Shown here piece after piece: positions 1 through 5,309 of a stretch of DNA of 5,309 nt. This DNA comes from CAVPRW01 sp046727435 [NCBI: bacterium] (lineage in GTDB: Bacteria > Tectomicrobia > Entotheonellia > J063). The stretch is from positions 1 through 5,309 of the forward strand of contig JBKPCR010000208.1 in NCBI GenBank assembly GCA_046727435.1, given 5' to 3'. The notes beneath the pieces were generated by a model that did not search any database, was not told where the DNA came from, and saw only the letters and a list, made by a program, of their open reading frames with translations. Position 1 is the stretch's first letter. Every line of letters begins with the position of its first letter. The translations under genes were made by a program, and so were the position numbers.

Positions 1-1
1 C

Positions 2-1087
2 CGGCGCCAAGCGGGCGAGATCTCCAAGGAAGACTTTGATCGTATTGCCGACGATGCGGTGCTCGCGGCGGTGAAGTATCAGGAGGACGCGGGCGTCGAC
101 ATCGTCAGCGACGGTGAGGTGCGCCGGGACAACTTCTACTCTTTCGTGGTGGAGAAGTTGTCAGGTATGAAGTTGATGAAGGTCTCAGAGCTACTGGATT
201 ATGTGAAGGATCGGGCTGGCTTTGAGGAGGTCCTGCGGGCTTTGGATGTGCCGGCCTTCGCCATCAAGAGCCCCATCGCCATCGAGAAGATCGGGCGCCG
301 CGAGGGCCTGGCGCTGGATGAGCTGGACTTTCTCAAGCAACACACCACGCGGCAGACTAAGATCCCTCTTCCCGGCCCCTATCTGTTGACGCGCTCCAGT
401 TGGTTCGAAGGGTTGTCCGATAAAGCGTATCCGACCGCGGATGAGTTGTCTGAAGACATCGTCCAGCTTCTGCGCCAGGAGATCGTCGCCCTTCGGGACC
501 GCGGGGTGGACTTCATCCAGTTCGATGAACCGTCGCTGTCCCAGGTAGTATATGGGGATGAGGCTGGCGAGACGTTCATGTGTGCGGCGCTAAGCTCACG
601 CAAAGACCCAACGGACGAACTGGAGTTCGCGGTGCGCTTGATGAACGCCACCGTTGACGGCATCGACGGCGTCAAATTCGGCGTGCACGTCTGCCGCGGG
701 AACTGGAGCCGCAAAGAGGAGGTGCTCCTCAAGGGCAACTATGGGCCGCTGTTGCCGTACCTTGTGCAAATGCACATTGACCAATTGGTCTTGGAGATGG
801 CGACGCCGCGGGCTGGAGAGCTGGATGTATTTAAGGAGTATGCCAACGAGAAGGAGCTTGGCCTGGGTGTGGTGAACCCGCGGACGGACGAGATCGAGTC
901 GCCGGCGATGATCGTCCAGCGAGTCAAGCAGGTGCTGAAATTTTTCGAGCCGGAGAAGATCTATCTCAACCCTGATTGCGGCTTCGGGACTTTCGCCGAG
1001 CGTTGTGTCAATACGTCCGAGACGGCATATCGCAAGCTCAAGGCCATCAGCGAGGCGGCAGCGCTGCTGCGTCAGGAATTTGCCTAG
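2..1087 (+). CDS. MetE-like cobalamin-independent methyltransferase, stand-alone catalytic domain (5' end outside window)
   Basis: The reading frame is open from the first bases of the window and continues to a TAG, so the gene starts upstream; the GTG at 59 is internal, because the 19 codons before it already match the family. The visible 361 residues resemble the C-terminal catalytic barrel of cobalamin-independent methionine synthase. Counting from base 2, the DGE motif (Glu39) and FDEPS motif (Asp175) correspond to residues that hold homocysteine in MetE. The four zinc ligands are present: His229 and Cys231 in HVCRGN, Glu265 in LEMATPRAGEL, and Cys326 in NPDCGFGT. These proteins are cytoplasmic and transfer a methyl or alkyl group to a zinc-bound thiol. 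Probably only about 20-40 residues are missing, which would make this a one-domain protein rather than the roughly 750-residue two-barrel MetE. The methyl donor is unknown; related enzymes include 'core' methionine synthases and the epoxyalkane:coenzyme M transferases. The family is sure, the exact reaction is not. Confidence 0.9.
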   Translation, partial: RRQAGEISKEDFDRIADDAVLAAVKYQEDAGVDIVSDGEVRRDNFYSFVVEKLSGMKLMKVSELLDYVKDRAGFEEVLRALDVPAFAIKSPIAIEKIGRREGLALDELDFLKQHTTRQTKIPLPGPYLLTRSSWFEGLSDKAYPTADELSEDIVQLLRQEIVALRDRGVDFIQFDEPSLSQVVYGDEAGETFMCAALSSRKDPTDELEFAVRLMNATVDGIDGVKFGVHVCRGNWSRKEEVLLKGNYGPLLPYLVQMHIDQLVLEMATPRAGELDVFKEYANEKELGLGVVNPRTDEIESPAMIVQRVKQVLKFFEPEKIYLNPDCGFGTFAERCVNTSETAYRKLKAISEAAALLRQEFA

Positions 1088-1134
1088 CGCAGTGCCCTGC
1101 GAGCATGCCCTTTGCTGTTGGGAGCCTCATTTTT

Positions 1135-1167
1135 TGCCACTTCCTGTGGGAGAAAAGTGGCATTTTT
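1135..1167 (+). terminator. Probable rho-independent terminator after the MetE-like gene
   Basis: TGCCACTT (1135-1142) pairs perfectly with AAGTGGCA (1155-1162) around a 12-base loop, and TTTTT follows directly at 1163-1167. It lies 47 bases after the upstream stop codon. Only the plus strand has a T run after the stem, so it would end plus-strand transcription. The stem is only half GC, so efficiency may be modest. It is directly joined to the palindromic repeat at 1169-1201 and may belong to the same mobile repeat unit. Confidence 0.6.
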
Positions 1168-1168
1168 C

Positions 1169-1201
1169 CCCTCTCCTTCCGGGAGAGGGCCAGGGTGAGG
1201 G
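1169..1201. repeat. Short GC-rich palindromic repeat, CCCTCTCC/GGAGAGGG type
   Basis: CCCTCTCC (1169-1176) pairs with GGAGAGGG (1182-1189) around a 5-base loop, followed by a CCAGGGTGAGGG tail. When translated, this element gives the ERARVRV-like string often seen as spurious small ORFs in GC-rich bacterial genomes, which is why I call it a dispersed repeat. Only one copy is in the window, so repetition is recalled from other genomes and not shown here. Confidence 0.55.
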
Positions 1202-1226
1202 TGTTACATCTGGCCTTTGCATAGAG

Positions 1227-1233
1227 AGGAGGT
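1227..1233 (+). promoter_or_regulatory. Ribosome binding site that fixes the OsmC-like start
   Basis: AGGAGGT lies 4 bases before the ATG at 1238. An in-frame ATG at 1217 would give seven extra residues, but the Shine-Dalgarno would then lie inside the gene, so 1238 is preferred. Confidence 0.8.
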
Positions 1234-1237
1234 AGCC

Positions 1238-1768
1238 ATGGCAGAAGCGGAACTGAACGGTTTACGCCCAGCAAAGATGCAGGCTATTTTGGATTCGATG
1301 AAGAACGACCCAGAGGTTCTAAAGGCCGTCACCGGCCCATGGAAAGCTCGGGTGGTGTGGCAGAGCGGCTTTAAGACCAAATCCTACATGCGCAAGCATA
1401 CCGTCGAGATGGATGAGCCAGAGGGACTGGATGCCGCCGATACGGCGGCCAGCGCTCATGAGCAGTTGCTCTCAGCCGTCGGTACCTGCATGACGGTGGG
1501 GTTTGTCCTCAATGCAACCAAGCGCGGCGTCAAAGTGCACGACCTCGAGATCGCCCTGGAGGGGAACTTCAGCAATATTCTGAAATGGGCTGGGCATAGC
1601 GATACAGGGAATCCTGGCTACCCCTCGATCAAAGCCAAGGTCTTCGTGAAGGCCGACGCCGATGAGGCAACCTTGCGTGAGATCTGGAAAGCCGCGGTCG
1701 AAGGCTCGCCAGTGACTCAAACGGTGACGCGCCCAACCGAGATCATCCCTGAATTTGAGGCCCTGTAA
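1238..1768 (+). CDS. OsmC-family protein with a single cysteine
   Basis: This 176-residue protein has the OsmC/Ohr-type layout. An N-terminal strand region (residues about 28-50) is followed by the central helix with the sequence SAVGTCMTVGF, which contains Cys84, and then by VKVHDLEIALEG. The last part is the segment SPIKAKVFVKAD-like strand, helix and closing motif, here GSPVTQTVTRPTEI. OsmC and Ohr proteins are small cytoplasmic dimers that reduce organic hydroperoxides with two cysteines near the dimer interface. Here the first cysteine is kept, but the second, normally in a CPV motif, is Ser157 in SPV, and there is no other cysteine in the protein. A two-cysteine peroxidase cycle within the subunit is therefore not possible. 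Other OsmC-like proteins also carry SPV, so this may be a known subgroup with another role. The N-terminal 25 residues are an extra helical stretch. It has its own strong ribosome binding site and lies 150 bases after the MetE-like gene, behind a probable terminator. Confidence 0.88.
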   Translation: MAEAELNGLRPAKMQAILDSMKNDPEVLKAVTGPWKARVVWQSGFKTKSYMRKHTVEMDEPEGLDAADTAASAHEQLLSAVGTCMTVGFVLNATKRGVKVHDLEIALEGNFSNILKWAGHSDTGNPGYPSIKAKVFVKADADEATLREIWKAAVEGSPVTQTVTRPTEIIPEFEAL

Positions 1769-1852
1769 TCCCACGAGGTCATGCAGGCGCCAGCGGAAGT
1801 ACCCGGACGGCGTTCCGTCTCCCTCTGGGAACATCGGATCTAGATGTTCACG

Positions 1853-1875
1853 TCCTCCCCCCTTGTGGGGGAGGA
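1853..1875. repeat. C-rich/G-rich hairpin, probable dispersed intergenic palindrome
   Basis: TCCTCCCCC-type left arm (1853-1861) pairs over 9 bp with GGGGGAGGA (1867-1875) around the 5-base loop CTTGT. A second G-rich tract, GGAGGGG (1880-1886), follows. There is no T run on either side, so it is a poor rho-independent terminator. Elements with a CCCCCTTGTGGGGGAGG core recur between genes in many environmental bacterial genomes. This gap of 252 bases (1769-2020) holds no gene that I can support. Confidence 0.5.
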
Positions 1876-1933
1876 TACAGGAGGGGACGACGGGGTATCA
1901 ATCCGCTCCCAGTATCTCTCTATCCTTATCCTG

Positions 1934-1961
1934 ATGCCTATGTCCGTGACACGGAAGGCAT
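1934..1961. repeat. Bulged inverted repeat upstream of the sulfurtransferase
   Basis: ATGCCT (1934-1939) pairs with AGGCAT (1956-1961). After a 3-base bulge on the left side, TCCGT (1943-1947) pairs with ACGGA (1951-1955) around the loop GAC. It ends 59 bases before the start codon at 2021, so it could be an operator or a 5' leader structure. No promoter hexamers are convincing around it, and function is unknown. Confidence 0.35.
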
Positions 1962-2009
1962 GACGTGAGTAAGGACCAAACCTGATATTTTCATGAATCT
2001 CAGAAGCCT

Positions 2010-2017
2010 GGAGGAGG
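2010..2017 (+). promoter_or_regulatory. Ribosome binding site of the sulfurtransferase
   Basis: GGAGGAGG ends 3 bases before the ATG at 2021; its first half (GGAGG at 2010-2014) gives a standard 6-base spacing. It supports 2021 as the start. Confidence 0.75.
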
Positions 2018-2020
2018 ACA

Positions 2021-2806
2021 ATGGCAACGTTGGTCACGGCGCCGTGGGTCGAACAGCATATCGATGATCCCCATATTCTGCTCCTCGACCCGCGGAGGCC
2101 GATGCGCTATCTGCAAGGCCATGTCAAACATGCCGTGAACCTCCCCATCTACAAGGCCTTCGATGCTGACGGCAAGCTCCTGCCTGACGTGGATCTGCAG
2201 CGGTGGATCGGCGCAGCTGGCCTGGATGACCAGGCGACCCCAGTGATTTATGACTCCTTCGATGGCCAGAATGGGGCTATGCTCGCCTGGCTGTTGGAGT
2301 ACTTCGGCCGTGCTGATGTGCATCTCCTGAACATCTTTTTTGAGCGTTGGGTGGCCGAAGGCCACGAAGTCTTTTATAAGCCCGTGCTGCCTGTCTCCAA
2401 AGCATTCACAGCGCAGGTAAATTCTCAGATTCGGGTGACGCTCGACGACCTCCGCCGCGAGTCGAACCTCAAGCTCATCGACTTCCGTAGTCGAGAGGAG
2501 TATACCGGCGAACAAGACCGCGACGGCAAACCTGGTCATATCCCCGGGGCGGTCAATATTGTCTGGCGCGACCTCATCGGTCCTCAGCAGGAAGTGTTCG
2601 CCTCACACGAAACAATCCAACAATTGGTCGGCGCCGCCGGCATCCAGCGCGGCAATCGGATTGTGGCATACTGCCGCCTGGGGATGCGCGCCGCTCTGGG
2701 GTATCTGGCATTACAACAGGCCGGCTACGATGTCCGGCTCTATGACCGCTCTTACGCCGAATGGGCCCGAAATAGGCTGCCGTCCGTAGGTGGTGATAAC
2801 CCGTAG
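2021..2806 (+). CDS. Two-domain rhodanese-type sulfurtransferase
   Basis: The 261-residue protein has two rhodanese domains, about residues 5-120 and 135-256, close to the usual 270-300 for thiosulfate or 3-mercaptopyruvate sulfurtransferases. The first domain has LLLDPRRPMRYLQGHVKHAVNLP and a YDSFDGQNGA segment with no cysteine at the catalytic position, as is normal for the inactive N-terminal domain. The second has LIDFRSREEY, then GHIPGAVNIVW, then the active loop YCRLGMR with Cys218. A CRxGxR loop is more typical of thiosulfate than of mercaptopyruvate enzymes (CGSG type). The reaction passes a sulfur atom from a donor to cyanide, a thiol or a protein acceptor through a Cys218 persulfide. 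No signal peptide is seen, so it should be cytoplasmic. It is set off by gaps of 252 and 231 bases, which suggests its own transcript. Donor and acceptor cannot be read from sequence. Confidence 0.9.
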   Translation: MATLVTAPWVEQHIDDPHILLLDPRRPMRYLQGHVKHAVNLPIYKAFDADGKLLPDVDLQRWIGAAGLDDQATPVIYDSFDGQNGAMLAWLLEYFGRADVHLLNIFFERWVAEGHEVFYKPVLPVSKAFTAQVNSQIRVTLDDLRRESNLKLIDFRSREEYTGEQDRDGKPGHIPGAVNIVWRDLIGPQQEVFASHETIQQLVGAAGIQRGNRIVAYCRLGMRAALGYLALQQAGYDVRLYDRSYAEWARNRLPSVGGDNP

Positions 2807-2862
2807 GGCCATTGAGACGCCTCGCCTTCCCCCGACGCATCCGCCACCTAACCCAAAGCTAT

Positions 2863-2894
2863 CCAAGGCTCGGCGGCATGGATCGGCGCCTTGG
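2863..2894. repeat. Inverted repeat in the gap after the sulfurtransferase
   Basis: CCAAGGC (2863-2869) pairs with GCCTTGG (2888-2894) around an 18-base loop, 57 bases after the sulfurtransferase stop. No T run follows, so a terminator role is doubtful. The rest of the 231-base gap (2807-3037) shows no gene: open frames on both strands have no recognisable motif, and no ribosome binding site precedes the gap-confined one at 2812. Confidence 0.3.
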
Positions 2895-3025
2895 GAAACC
2901 CCCGCTCGCGGCGGACGATGTTCGGCCCCTGAGCTGCCGCGACGAACGTGAAGAACGCGACCCGGCGCGACAGCTCCTCTCGCCTGAACCCGCAATTCGA
3001 TGACAGGATTAGACGCCAAAGACAC

Positions 3026-3031
3026 GGAGGT
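3026..3031 (+). promoter_or_regulatory. Ribosome binding site that fixes the amidohydrolase start
   Basis: GGAGGT lies 6 bases before the ATG at 3038 and 9 before a second ATG at 3041. Both are usable. It argues against the upstream in-frame GTG at 2948, which would add 30 arginine-rich residues with no family match. Confidence 0.8.
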
Positions 3032-3037
3032 AAACTC

Positions 3038-4483
3038 ATGATGGACTTGCTGATACGTGGCGGCATCGTTGTGACACCTGAGGAAGTCGGAGAGCGTGAT
3101 ATAGGCGTGCAGGATGGCACGATCGTCGCTGTCACCTCACCTGGAATGCTACCAGACGACGCTGGACGCGTCATCGATGCCAGCGGCAAAATCGTCCTTC
3201 CTGGTGGTATCGAGCCACATGCACACATTGCGATCCCGGTTCCCGAACGTTGGGCCGGTCGTCCAGAGGTTATGACCCAGCCCCCCGAAGCTGCTAGCCG
3301 CGCGGCGGCGTTCGGCGGGGTGACGACGATCATCGATTTCGCCGGCAATTTGAATCCGCCCCTGGGCGTTGTTTCGTTTCAAGAGTCCATCCCGCAAGTG
3401 GTCGAGGAGCGGCGCAATGTCTTTCGTGGCCACGCCTATACAGACTTTGCCTTTCATTACATCCTGGCCGGCCAGGTGGCGCCGGAAGTGATTGGGCAAA
3501 TCGGGGAGGCGGTGCAAGAAGGGATCGCCAGCTTCAAAATCTTTACAACAGCCACCTTTCCTGGCTTACGTGTGCCCTATGGCCATCTCTGGGCCGTCTT
3601 CGCCGAGGTCGCCAAACACGGCGGCATCATGGCCGTGCATGCCGAGGAGGATGACATCGTCACCTATATGGAGGAAAAGCTGACACGAGAGAGGCATGAC
3701 CAGGGCTACAACCTGCACTTGGTGCACAATAATCTTTCCGAGGATCTCGCCTTCCGCAAGGTCATTCGCCTGGCGCGCCATACCGAGGCGGGGATCTACT
3801 TCGTCCATACCACCGCCAAAGAAGGGGTGGCGGCGATCGCCGAAGCCCGCGACCAGCGCCAGCCGGTGTATGGCGAGGCGCTACACAACTATCTGCAGTT
3901 TACCTGTGAGGACTATAAGAAGCCCGATGGCACCGCCATCCATACCTATCCGGCGATTAAGTTCGCTGACGATCGCGATGCACTGCAGGCGGGGCTGATG
4001 GACGGGGACCTGTGCACCACGGCGACCGATGAATATACGACCTATAAGAACGTCAAGCTATCCGGCGATACGATCCACACCGTCTGCGGCGGGCATAACG
4101 GCATCGAGACCCGTATCCCGGTGGCTTTCACCAAGTTCGTGTCGCAGCAAGGCATGTCGCTGCAACGCTTTGCGGCGATCACCTCCACCAACGCCGCCAA
4201 GATCCTCGGCCTCTACCCCCAGAAAGGGGCAATCGCTCCCGGCAGTGATGCCGATCTGGTGCTCATCGATCCGCATCTCCGCAAGACGATCTCCCTAGCT
4301 GACTTGCACGCCGACTCCGACTATAGCATCTGGGAGGGGTTTGCCTGTCAGGGTTATCCGGTGATGACTATCCTACGCGGCAAGGTGATCGTTGAAGATG
4401 GCAGGGTACTAGGGAGCGCTACGGATGGGCGCTGGCTCAAGCGCAAGGTTGCCCCCGACGTGCTGGCGCGGCCGGTGGTGTGA
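3038..4483 (+). CDS. Cyclic amidohydrolase, hydantoinase/dihydropyrimidinase-like
   Basis: The 481-residue protein has the whole amidohydrolase fold: a small N-terminal beta domain opening with LLIRGGIVVTPEE, a metal-dependent barrel, and a closing GxxAPGSDADLVLIDP segment plus the usual C-terminal strand return (ILRGKVIVEDGRV). The binuclear metal ligands are visible: His61 and His63 (EPHAHI), the lysine expected to be carboxylated, Lys167 (SFKIF), His201 (AVHAEEDD), His257 (FVHTTAKEG) and Asp331 (TATDEY). GHNGIETR (353-359) fits the substrate-loop asparagine of the family. Enzymes of this group open ring amides such as hydantoins and dihydropyrimidines. However, the hydantoinase FMAY tyrosine is replaced (KIFTTA), SPPLR is replaced by YPAIK, and TDHC by TDEY. 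The substrate is therefore probably not a standard hydantoin or dihydrouracil, and I give no gene symbol. The cytoplasm is expected. The neighbour across the junction is a flavin monooxygenase in opposite orientation. Confidence 0.88.
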   Translation: MMDLLIRGGIVVTPEEVGERDIGVQDGTIVAVTSPGMLPDDAGRVIDASGKIVLPGGIEPHAHIAIPVPERWAGRPEVMTQPPEAASRAAAFGGVTTIIDFAGNLNPPLGVVSFQESIPQVVEERRNVFRGHAYTDFAFHYILAGQVAPEVIGQIGEAVQEGIASFKIFTTATFPGLRVPYGHLWAVFAEVAKHGGIMAVHAEEDDIVTYMEEKLTRERHDQGYNLHLVHNNLSEDLAFRKVIRLARHTEAGIYFVHTTAKEGVAAIAEARDQRQPVYGEALHNYLQFTCEDYKKPDGTAIHTYPAIKFADDRDALQAGLMDGDLCTTATDEYTTYKNVKLSGDTIHTVCGGHNGIETRIPVAFTKFVSQQGMSLQRFAAITSTNAAKILGLYPQKGAIAPGSDADLVLIDPHLRKTISLADLHADSDYSIWEGFACQGYPVMTILRGKVIVEDGRVLGSATDGRWLKRKVAPDVLARPVV

Positions 4484-4511
4484 AAGAGACCCTAAGTCTC
4501 GCCCGGGTCAT

Positions 4512-4559
4512 GGCGTCCGAGCCGTCGATGAGGCCATCCGCACCGACGGCTCGGACGCC
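4512..4559. repeat. Perfect 16-bp inverted repeat between convergent genes
   Basis: GGCGTCCGAGCCGTCG (4512-4527) is the exact reverse complement of 4544-4559. Pairing continues inward after single mismatches (TG/CA at 4529-4530/4541-4542, then GG/CC at 4532-4533/4538-4539), leaving a 4-base loop. It begins 28 bases after the amidohydrolase stop and ends 39 bases from the stop of the opposing gene. The position suits a two-way transcription end, but there is no T run on either side. A degraded partial copy of the right arm lies at 4571-4583 (CCGACGCTCGGAC, one base shorter). Confidence 0.7.
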
Positions 4560-4595
4560 GCTATCCTAAGCCGACGCTCGGACAGGAGCGGTAAC

Positions 4596-4607
4596 GCTTC
4601 ATGAAGC
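4596..4607. repeat. 12-bp perfect palindrome over the stop codon of the monooxygenase
   Basis: GCTTCATGAAGC is its own reverse complement. It covers the TGA of the minus-strand gene (4599-4601). A 12-bp palindrome can arise by chance, so no function is claimed. Confidence 0.3.
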
Positions 4608-5309
4608 CGAAGACGGTGTCAGAGCTGCCTCGGCCATCTTTTCCTCATTGCCCTTGGCGCGGAAGTGCGGAATGACGTATTTCCCGAACAGGCGCAGCGA
4701 GTTCATCACCTCGGCATTGGTTGCCGGTCCGGCCTGGAAGATCGGCATGATCTCGGTGGCGCCCATCTGTTCATAACGCTCAATGGTGGCGATACAGTCG
4801 TCGGGCGTGCCGACACAGAAGCGGGCGGTCTTCAAGACCTCATCGGGACTCACCCCCTTGCGCATCTGGGGATCCCACTCGAACCGACGCACGTGGTACT
4901 TGTAGTCCTGTGGCACTGACGCCAGGTCCACGCCTTGCCAACCACGCTCATAGTTCTTCAGCCGAATGTTGACGTTCCAGGCCGCGATCTCAGCGCCGCG
5001 CTCCAGGGCATGCTGTTTATTCTCATCGCAGAAGCCGATGCTGGACACCACCACCTGGTTGTTCAAGAACTTGCCTACCGGCTGGGCCTTGGCCAGCGCG
5101 TCTTTGTAGACCTGCAAGCGCTTTTCGACCGCCTCGTAGCTCCCCAGGACGTTGCACAGGCAGCCGAGACCCAGCTCGCCGGCACGCTGGAAGGTATCGT
5201 CTTGGCTGCAGGCCGAAAACATCGGCGGATGCGGTTGTTGCATGGGCTTGGGGATGACCTCGCGGGCTGGAATCTGGTAGTATTGCCCCTCATGGGAGAA
5301 GACCTGTTC
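4599..5309 (-). CDS. Luciferase-like (LLM class) flavin-dependent monooxygenase, C-terminal part (5' end outside window)
   Basis: The frame is open from the right window edge to a TGA at 4601-4599, giving the last 236 residues; the first ATG inside the window (5243) is not the start, because the 22 codons before it match the family. From the edge inward one reads FSHEGQYYQIPAREVIPKP, then QQPHPPMFSACSQDDTFQRAG and LGLGCL, which is the standard middle of bacterial luciferase-like oxidoreductases. Further on, CVGTPDDCIATIERYEQMGATEIMPIFQAG is the typical closing barrel strand, and FGKYVIPHFR the usual last helix. About 100-140 residues with the first part of the barrel are missing, as judged by usual family length. 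These cytoplasmic enzymes use FMNH2 or F420H2 with or without oxygen; which one, and the substrate, cannot be told. It ends 115 bases from the amidohydrolase, tail to tail, so they are not cotranscribed. Confidence 0.9.
   Translation of the reverse strand, partial: EQVFSHEGQYYQIPAREVIPKPMQQPHPPMFSACSQDDTFQRAGELGLGCLCNVLGSYEAVEKRLQVYKDALAKAQPVGKFLNNQVVVSSIGFCDENKQHALERGAEIAAWNVNIRLKNYERGWQGVDLASVPQDYKYHVRRFEWDPQMRKGVSPDEVLKTARFCVGTPDDCIATIERYEQMGATEIMPIFQAGPATNAEVMNSLRLFGKYVIPHFRAKGNEEKMAEAALTPSSAS

Noticed and set aside
976-1235. Small plus-strand open frames ending in LSFRERARVRV-like sequence
   Set aside because: This is the translation of the palindromic repeat, a common source of false small genes.
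1806-1819. GACGG/CCGTC hairpin after the OsmC-like gene as a terminator
   Set aside because: Only five base pairs, no T run, and it competes with another weak pairing (GTTCC/GGAAC).
1830-1848. AACATC/GATGTT inverted repeat as an operator
   Set aside because: Six base pairs with a 7-base loop is near chance level and there is no promoter context.
2000-2539. Minus-strand open frame of 179 codons antisense to the sulfurtransferase
   Set aside because: It mirrors the codon pattern of a gene with clear rhodanese motifs on the other strand.
2948-3037. N-terminal extension of the amidohydrolase from a GTG at 2948
   Set aside because: The 30 added residues are arginine-rich with no family match, and a good ribosome binding site at 3026-3031 serves the ATG at 3038.
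1088-3037. CRISPR array or tandem repeats in the gaps
   Set aside because: No repeat unit occurs more than once with regular spacing; the palindromes are single and differ in sequence.
2848-3348. Minus-strand open frame of 166 codons spanning the gap and the amidohydrolase start
   Set aside because: More than half of it is antisense to a well-supported gene and its translation shows no recognisable domain; the part in the gap alone is too short to judge.

Overview
The window is GC-rich by eye and looks like ordinary bacterial chromosome. It has five protein genes, two of them cut by the window edges, separated by gaps of 115-252 bases. There are no RNA genes, CRISPR arrays, transposases, phage genes or integration scars that I can see. 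No gene is a taxonomic marker. The gaps carry short GC-rich palindromes of the kind scattered through many environmental bacterial genomes. These, with the mix of genes, would fit an uncultured or free-living lineage such as Chloroflexota or a similar soil or hot-spring group, but this is a weak guess.

Layout, left to right. Bases 2-1087 (+) are most of a stand-alone cobalamin-independent methionine-synthase-type methyltransferase, with all four expected zinc ligands present. A probable rho-independent terminator and a palindromic repeat follow. Bases 1238-1768 (+) encode an OsmC-family protein with a single cysteine. A gap with a C-rich/G-rich hairpin follows. Bases 2021-2806 (+) encode a two-domain rhodanese-type sulfurtransferase whose second domain carries the active cysteine. 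A 231-base gap without a convincing gene follows. Bases 3038-4483 (+) encode a cyclic amidohydrolase of the hydantoinase/dihydropyrimidinase superfamily that keeps the metal site but has changed substrate-site motifs. A convergent junction with a perfect 16-bp inverted repeat separates it from 4599-5309 (-), the C-terminal two thirds of a luciferase-like flavin monooxygenase.

The four plus-strand genes point the same way, but the gaps are long. Three have their own strong ribosome binding sites, and at least one gap contains a plausible terminator, so they are more likely separate transcription units than one operon. A loose theme is sulfur and thiol chemistry (methyl transfer to a thiol, OsmC, rhodanese). 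A second possible theme is catabolism of N-heterocycles or amides (amidohydrolase facing a flavin monooxygenase). Neither is proved by the sequence. I do not see a clearly new multi-gene system. The most interesting points are the altered active site of the amidohydrolase, the one-cysteine OsmC protein, and the intergenic palindromes.
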